This document shows positions 5,455 to 8,276 of a stretch of DNA of 8,276 nt, piece by piece. The DNA comes from JBFKAV01 sp041621405 (GTDB lineage Bacteria > Pseudomonadota > Alphaproteobacteria > Rhodobacterales > Rhodobacteraceae): the NCBI GenBank assembly GCA_041621405.1, contig JBFKAV010000150.1, forward strand, positions 1 through 8,276, written 5' to 3'. Every line of letters begins with the position of its first letter. The stretch's first letter is position 1. The translations under genes were made by a program, and so were the position numbers. The notes under the pieces are model-generated. The model did not search any database and had not been told where the DNA came from. It saw nothing but the letters and a program-made list of their open reading frames with translations.

Positions 5455-6000
5455 TCAGGCGGCCTCGGTGAAGCGGACCCTGCCGATATAGGGCAGGTTG
5501 CGGTTCTTCTGCGCGAAGTCGATGCCGTAACCCACCACGAACTCGTCCGGAATCTCGAACCCGGTCCAGGTCGCCTTCACCGGCACCTCGCGCCGCGAGG
5601 GCTTGTCGAGCAGCGCGCAGACCTCGAGCCGCTTCGGCGCCCGGCTCTCGAGCAGGTGCAGCACGTGGTGGAGCGTGAAGCCGGTATCGACGATGTCCTC
5701 GACGACGAGCACGTCGCGGCCGGCGATCTCGCCCCTGAGGTCCTTCAGGATACGCACCTCGCGCGAGCTTTCCATCGTGTCGCCGTAGGAGGACGCCTCG
5801 AGGAAATCGACCTCGACCGGCAGCTCGATCTCGCGCACCAGGTCGGCGATGAAGACGAAGGAGCCCCTGAGCAGGCCGACGACCACCAGTTTCTCGGTGC
5901 CGCGAAAATGGTCCGAGATCGCCTTGGCCAGGTCCTCGACCCGGGCCGCGATGGATTTGGCCGAGATCATCTCGTCGACGACATATGGACGCTCGGCCAT
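5455..6000 (-). CDS. hpt: Hypoxanthine phosphoribosyltransferase
   Basis: A purine salvage enzyme that joins hypoxanthine (and often guanine) to PRPP to make IMP or GMP; cytoplasmic. The 181-residue length is typical. The PRPP-binding signature is VLVVEDIVDTGFTL at 97-110, with the acidic pair Glu101-Asp102 and the catalytic aspartate at Asp105. LLRGSFVFIADL (43-54) is the conserved pyrophosphate-binding loop region. SSYGDTMESS (70-79) is the flexible loop that closes over the active site. Lys133 in LDKPSRR is the expected purine-contacting lysine, and PDEFVVGYGIDF (151-162) with NLPYIG (168-173) is the standard C-terminal part. AAGGGTGG precedes ATG 6000 on the minus strand. It diverges from the Coq10-like gene across 76 bases and has no same-strand partner close by, so it is probably monocistronic. 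Confidence 0.95.
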   Translation of the reverse strand: MAERPYVVDEMISAKSIAARVEDLAKAISDHFRGTEKLVVVGLLRGSFVFIADLVREIELPVEVDFLEASSYGDTMESSREVRILKDLRGEIAGRDVLVVEDIVDTGFTLHHVLHLLESRAPKRLEVCALLDKPSRREVPVKATWTGFEIPDEFVVGYGIDFAQKNRNLPYIGRVRFTEAA

Positions 6001-6025
6001 GGGCCACCCTTGATTTCCTGGGCGC

Positions 6026-6053
6026 AGTCTACGAAATGGGCGGCCATTGTCAC
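6026..6053 (-). promoter_or_regulatory. Candidate promoter of hpt
   Basis: On the minus strand GTGACA (complement of 6048-6053) and TAGACT (complement of 6026-6031) are 16 bases apart and lie about 25 bases before the hpt ATG. The geometry is good and the hexamers are close to the sigma-70 consensus. No equally good pair is visible for the diverging gene within the 76-base gap. Confidence 0.4.
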
Positions 6054-6076
6054 GGGGAAGACGGAGCCGAAAAGCG

Positions 6077-6538
6077 ATGGCGACGCACCGCGAGAAGCGG
6101 GTCCTGCCCTATACGGCCGAGGAGATGTACGATCTCGTCGCCGACATCGCTCGCTATCCCGAATTCCTGCCCTGGACGGCGGCGGCGCGGATCCGCTCGC
6201 GCATCGAGCACGGCGACCACGAGGTGGTTGAGGCCGACCTGGTGATCTCGTTCAAAGTGTTCCGAGAACGCTTCGGCAGCCGCGTGGTGCTGCGCCCTGG
6301 GACCCGCGAGATCGAGACCGAGTACATCGACGGGCCGTTCAAGCACATGAGGTCCGCTTGGACCTTCCGCGACGTCGACGGCGGCAGCGAGGTCATCTTC
6401 TTCGTCGACTTCGAATTCAGGACCGCGATCCTGCAGAAGCTGATCGGCGTGGTCTTCAACGAGGCGATGCACCGGGTGGTGCGCGCCTTCGAGCGGCGCG
6501 CGGAAGAGCTCTACGGTCCGCGTGCGGCGCGGGCGTGA
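6077..6538 (+). CDS. Coq10/RatA family START-domain (SRPBCC) protein
   Basis: A 153-residue single-domain protein. It opens with the family's N-terminal strand and helix, EKRVLPYTAEEMYDLVADIARYPEFLPW, followed by AARIRSR, the beta segment VVEADLVISFKVFRERFGSRVVL, then EYIDGPFKHMRSAWTFRD and the C-terminal helix FNEAMHRVVRAFERRAEELYG. In mitochondria and alphaproteobacteria this family (COQ10) binds ubiquinone in a hydrophobic pocket and is needed for efficient respiratory use of ubiquinone. The E. coli homologue RatA has been reported as a ribosome-association toxin, so databases often name it a RatA toxin; no antitoxin partner is present here and the ubiquinone role is likelier. The frame is open to an earlier ATG/GTG at 6047, but residues before ATG 6077 do not fit the family. 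GGAG at 6063-6066 is a loosely spaced ribosome site. It diverges from hpt and converges on amt. Confidence 0.88.
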   Translation: MATHREKRVLPYTAEEMYDLVADIARYPEFLPWTAAARIRSRIEHGDHEVVEADLVISFKVFRERFGSRVVLRPGTREIETEYIDGPFKHMRSAWTFRDVDGGSEVIFFVDFEFRTAILQKLIGVVFNEAMHRVVRAFERRAEELYGPRAARA

Positions 6539-6566
6539 GCCCGCCGGAGGCGCAAGGATTCCAGGA

Positions 6567-6584
6567 AGCGCTTGCCATGGCGCT
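6567..6584. terminator. Possible shared terminator hairpin between convergent genes
   Basis: AGCGC (6567-6571) and GCGCT (6580-6584) form a 5-bp stem in the 78-base gap between the convergent Coq10-like and amt genes. A wider imperfect pairing, AGGCGCAAGG near 6549-6558 with CCTTGGGCGCCT near 6595-6606, encloses it. Neither side has a T-run, so this is only a candidate. Confidence 0.3.
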
Positions 6585-6616
6585 CGATTAGGAGCCTTGG
6601 GCGCCTGGCCCGTCCG

Positions 6617-7795
6617 TCAGGAGGTGAACTCGTAGGCGCGCTCGCCGTGGGTGGAAAGGTCGAGGCCGTTGGTCTCGGTCTCGGCGTCGACGCGGAACGC
6701 AGTGATGAGAGCCGCGAGCTTAGCCAGCGCGAAAGTGACGACGACGGTGAACAGGCCGACGATCACCAGGCTGCCGAACTGGGCGACCCAGGAGCCAGCG
6801 CCAAGGGCCGCGATCATCAGCGTGCCGAAGATGCCGCCAACGCCGTGCACGGCGAAGACGTCGAGCGTATCGTCGATGCCGAACCGGGTGCGAATCACCC
6901 CCACCGCCTCCTGGCAGAGCACGCCGGCGACGGCGCCGATGACGAGCGCCGCGGCCGGTCCGACGAAGCCCGAGGCCGGGGTGATCGAGGCGAGCCCGGC
7001 GATCGTGCCGGTGACCAGGCCGACGAGCGAGGCGCGGCCGAACTTGATGCGCTCCCACAGGACCCAGCTGAGCGAGGCGGCGGCAGCCGAGATATGGGTG
7101 ACCGCGACCGCCATCGCGGCGCCGCCGTCGGCGGCAAGCTGCGAGCCGCCGTTGAAGCCGAACCAGCCGACCCAGAGCATCGCCGCGCCGATCATCACCA
7201 GCCCCGGATTGTGCGGCGGCGTGGTGCGGTTCCGCCGCGGCCCGAGCAGGACCGCGAGCACCAGCGCGGCGAGGCCCGCCGTCTGGTGCACGACGATGCC
7301 GCCGGCGAAGTCCCTGACGCCGGTTTCGCCGAAGATGCCACCGTCGGCGAGCATCCCCCCGCCCCAGACCCAGTGCGCGACGGGCGCATAACAGAGCAGC
7401 ATCCAGGCGCCGGAGAACAGGAGCACGAAGCCGAAGCCGACGCGCTCGACATAGGCGCCGACGATCAGCGCCGGAGTGATGATCGCGAAGGTCATCTGGA
7501 AGGCGAAGAAGAGCACCTCGGGCAAGGTGCCGGCAAGGCTGTCGGCGGTGACGCCGGCGAGAAATGCCTTGCCGAGCCCGCCCCAGAGCGCACCCTCGCC
7601 GCCGAAGGCGATGGAGTAGCCCGCGACGAGCCAGAGCAGGCTCATCAGGCAGGCGATGGCGAAGCAGTGCATGAACACCGAGAGCACGTTCCGGGCGCGC
7701 ACGAGGCCGCCGTAGAACAGCGCGAGGCCGGGCAGCGTCATGAAGAGGACCAACGCCGTGGCGGTGAGGATCCAGGCGGTGTCGGCTCCGTTCAT
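6617..7795 (-). CDS. amt: Ammonium transporter (Amt family)
   Basis: An 11-helix inner-membrane channel, trimeric in the family, that takes up ammonium. The 392 residues contain the pore residues expected from E. coli AmtB: Phe103 in FQMTF, Trp144 in HWVWGGG, Asp162 in RDFAGG, the twin histidines His170 (GIVVHQTAG) and His317 (DVFAVHGVGG), and Phe214/Ser218 in GWFGFNGGS. The tail GLDLSTHGERAYEF is the cytoplasmic segment that GlnK contacts in related proteins. ATG 7795 is set by GGAGGGA (complement of 7801-7807) seven bases upstream. It starts the protein at NGADTAW, where mature AmtB begins, and the upstream in-frame extension is not hydrophobic, so unlike E. coli AmtB there is no cleavable signal peptide. 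glnK is not adjacent on either side. Two dyads in the upstream region could be operators for nitrogen control. Confidence 0.95.
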   Translation of the reverse strand: MNGADTAWILTATALVLFMTLPGLALFYGGLVRARNVLSVFMHCFAIACLMSLLWLVAGYSIAFGGEGALWGGLGKAFLAGVTADSLAGTLPEVLFFAFQMTFAIITPALIVGAYVERVGFGFVLLFSGAWMLLCYAPVAHWVWGGGMLADGGIFGETGVRDFAGGIVVHQTAGLAALVLAVLLGPRRNRTTPPHNPGLVMIGAAMLWVGWFGFNGGSQLAADGGAAMAVAVTHISAAAASLSWVLWERIKFGRASLVGLVTGTIAGLASITPASGFVGPAAALVIGAVAGVLCQEAVGVIRTRFGIDDTLDVFAVHGVGGIFGTLMIAALGAGSWVAQFGSLVIVGLFTVVVTFALAKLAALITAFRVDAETETNGLDLSTHGERAYEFTS

Positions 7796-7800
7796 CGCAT

Positions 7801-7807
7801 TCCCTCC
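7801..7807 (-). promoter_or_regulatory. Shine-Dalgarno site of amt
   Basis: GGAGGGA on the minus strand lies five to seven bases before ATG 7795. An out-of-frame ATG at 7798-7800 directly abuts it and is too close to be used well. Confidence 0.75.
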
Positions 7808-7866
7808 GATCCGGTTTGCGGTTCTGAAGCGCGTTGCCGACGATGAGGAAAGTGGCGGGGTGCGGA

Positions 7867-7913
7867 ATTCGTGGGCGGTTTCACGAATGCCCAAGGATTG
7901 GGCGCATCCTGGG
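7867..7913 (-). promoter_or_regulatory. Two adjacent dyads upstream of amt, candidate operators
   Basis: The first is ATTCGTG (7867-7873), 8 bases, CACGAAT (7882-7888): a perfect 7-bp inverted repeat spanning 22 bases, beginning 72 bases before the amt ATG. The second abuts it: GCCCAA (7889-7894), GGA, TTGGGC (7898-7903), a perfect 15-base palindrome. An overlapping imperfect pairing is CCCAAGGAT (7890-7898) with ATCCTGGG (7906-7913). The second dyad keeps the GC...A-N3-T...GC frame and the 15-base length of NtrC sites (GCaCcA-N3-TgGtGC) but misses two bases in each arm. amt genes are commonly under NtrC control. No sigma-54 promoter (GG-N10-GC) was found between these dyads and the gene. Confidence 0.45.
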
Positions 7914-7957
7914 CCGCACGCCTAAACGGCGGGCGGCGTTTGACTGTCGCCCGGGCA

Positions 7958-8020
7958 GGGGGGCTGTCTGCCCCCAGTCGCTTCGCGGCGACTCCCCCCG
8001 AAGGTATTTCGGAAAAGGGG
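7958..8020 (-). repeat. Compound three-hairpin intergenic element downstream of the cinA-like gene
   Basis: Three hairpins follow one another. GGGGGC (7959-7964) pairs with GCCCCC (7970-7975). AGTCGC (7976-7981) pairs with GCGACT (7988-7993). CCGAA (7998-8002) pairs with TTCGG (8008-8012), flanked by C and G runs (7994-7997, 8017-8020). The order of a GGGGGC/GCCCCC stem, a second GC-rich stem, then CCCCCGAAGGTATTTCGG and AAAAGGGGAAGG resembles an intergenic sequence that I recall recurring downstream of many genes in Rhodobacteraceae genomes. It begins about seven bases beyond the cinA-like stop codon on the minus strand and probably serves as its transcription terminator or as a 3'-end stabilising structure, insulating it from amt. 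Confidence 0.55.
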
Positions 8021-8026
8021 AAGGGA

Positions 8027-8276
8027 TCAGGCTGGAAGGGCGGCCATGAGCAGCGCGAGCGCGTGATGCGTGGCCCGGGCGCGGACCTCGGCTCGGCCGG
8101 GGGCGCCGAAGTCCACGGTTTCCGTCGTGGCGGGACGGCCGCGAAGGGCGAGCGCGAAGCAGACCCGGCCCTCGGGCTTCGCGCCCGAGCCGCCGGGGCC
8201 GGCGATGCCGGTGACGGCGACCGCCAGCCCGGCGTTGGAGCGGGCAAGCGCGCCTAGGGCCATCTCCCGGGCCACC
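8027..8276 (-). CDS. CinA C-terminal domain protein, nicotinamide-nucleotide amidase (5' truncated)
   Basis: The frame is open to the window's right edge and ends at TGA (8027-8029), leaving about 82 residues from the C-terminal half of the protein. The diagnostic segment is AREMALGALARSNAGLAVAVTGIAGPGGSG followed by KPEGRVCFALAL, the conserved core of the CinA C-terminal (PncC) domain. PncC hydrolyses NMN to nicotinate mononucleotide in the pyridine nucleotide cycle. A C-terminal helix HHALALLMAALPA closes the protein. In Rhodobacteraceae it is usually a short stand-alone protein of about 160 residues without the N-terminal MoCF-like domain; the missing part lies beyond the window. A GTG at 8273-8275 is almost certainly internal because family sequence normally continues upstream. 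Confidence 0.88.
   Translation of the reverse strand, partial: VAREMALGALARSNAGLAVAVTGIAGPGGSGAKPEGRVCFALALRGRPATTETVDFGAPGRAEVRARATHHALALLMAALPA

Noticed and set aside
6077..6538. A toxin-antitoxin system built on the RatA-like protein
   Set aside because: No partner antitoxin frame is adjacent: the neighbours are divergent hpt and convergent amt. The alphaproteobacterial members are better explained as Coq10-type ubiquinone-binding proteins.
6572..7846. A 424-residue frame on the plus strand opposite amt
   Set aside because: It is the antisense of a clear ammonium transporter gene. Its product is a low-complexity mix of Asp, Glu, Gly, Ala and Arg with no family resemblance, a common artefact in GC-rich DNA.
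7800..7866. A sigma-54 promoter for amt
   Set aside because: TCGGCAACGCGCTTCAG gives a GG but no GC at the required ten-base spacing, so the pattern fails.

Overview
The window is GC-rich chromosomal DNA from an alphaproteobacterium, most likely the Rhodobacteraceae/Rhodobacterales. This rests on a DUF6456-type protein, a lipoyl synthase, a Coq10/RatA START-domain protein and a stand-alone CinA C-terminal protein with the wording typical of that group, and on promoter and intergenic motifs familiar from those genomes. Every gene looks intact except the two cut by the window edges. I see no mobile element, CRISPR array, tRNA or rRNA.

Layout, left to right. The C-terminal end of a DUF6456 protein (+) is followed by lipA (+), which has its own recognisable promoter. 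Convergent to lipA lies a minus-strand block: a porin-like outer-membrane beta-barrel protein, a membrane-anchored or secreted diheme cytochrome c, and a class II cytochrome c556. A LysR-type regulator (+) diverges from the cytochrome block across about 100 bases that contain a dyad. A 60-residue single-TM protein (-) converges on the regulator with a one-base gap. After an apparently gene-free stretch of about 290 bases comes hpt (-), with the Coq10/RatA-like gene (+) diverging from it. An ammonium transporter gene (-) converges on the latter. The 231 bases upstream of amt hold two adjacent dyads and a three-hairpin element lying at the 3' end of the truncated cinA-like gene (-).

How the genes work together. 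Most are housekeeping: lipoate synthesis for 2-oxoacid dehydrogenases, ubiquinone-linked respiration, purine salvage, ammonium uptake and NMN deamidation. The accessory-looking part is about 1504-4977: porin, two c-type cytochromes and a divergent LysR regulator. The two cytochromes plus regulator form a plausible regulated periplasmic electron-transfer unit, with no dehydrogenase or oxidase partner in view. I found no convincing undescribed system. The points most worth a second look are the regulatory dyads upstream of amt and between the LysR and c556 genes, the compound hairpin element near 7959-8020, the hairpin over the LysR start region, and the small membrane protein.
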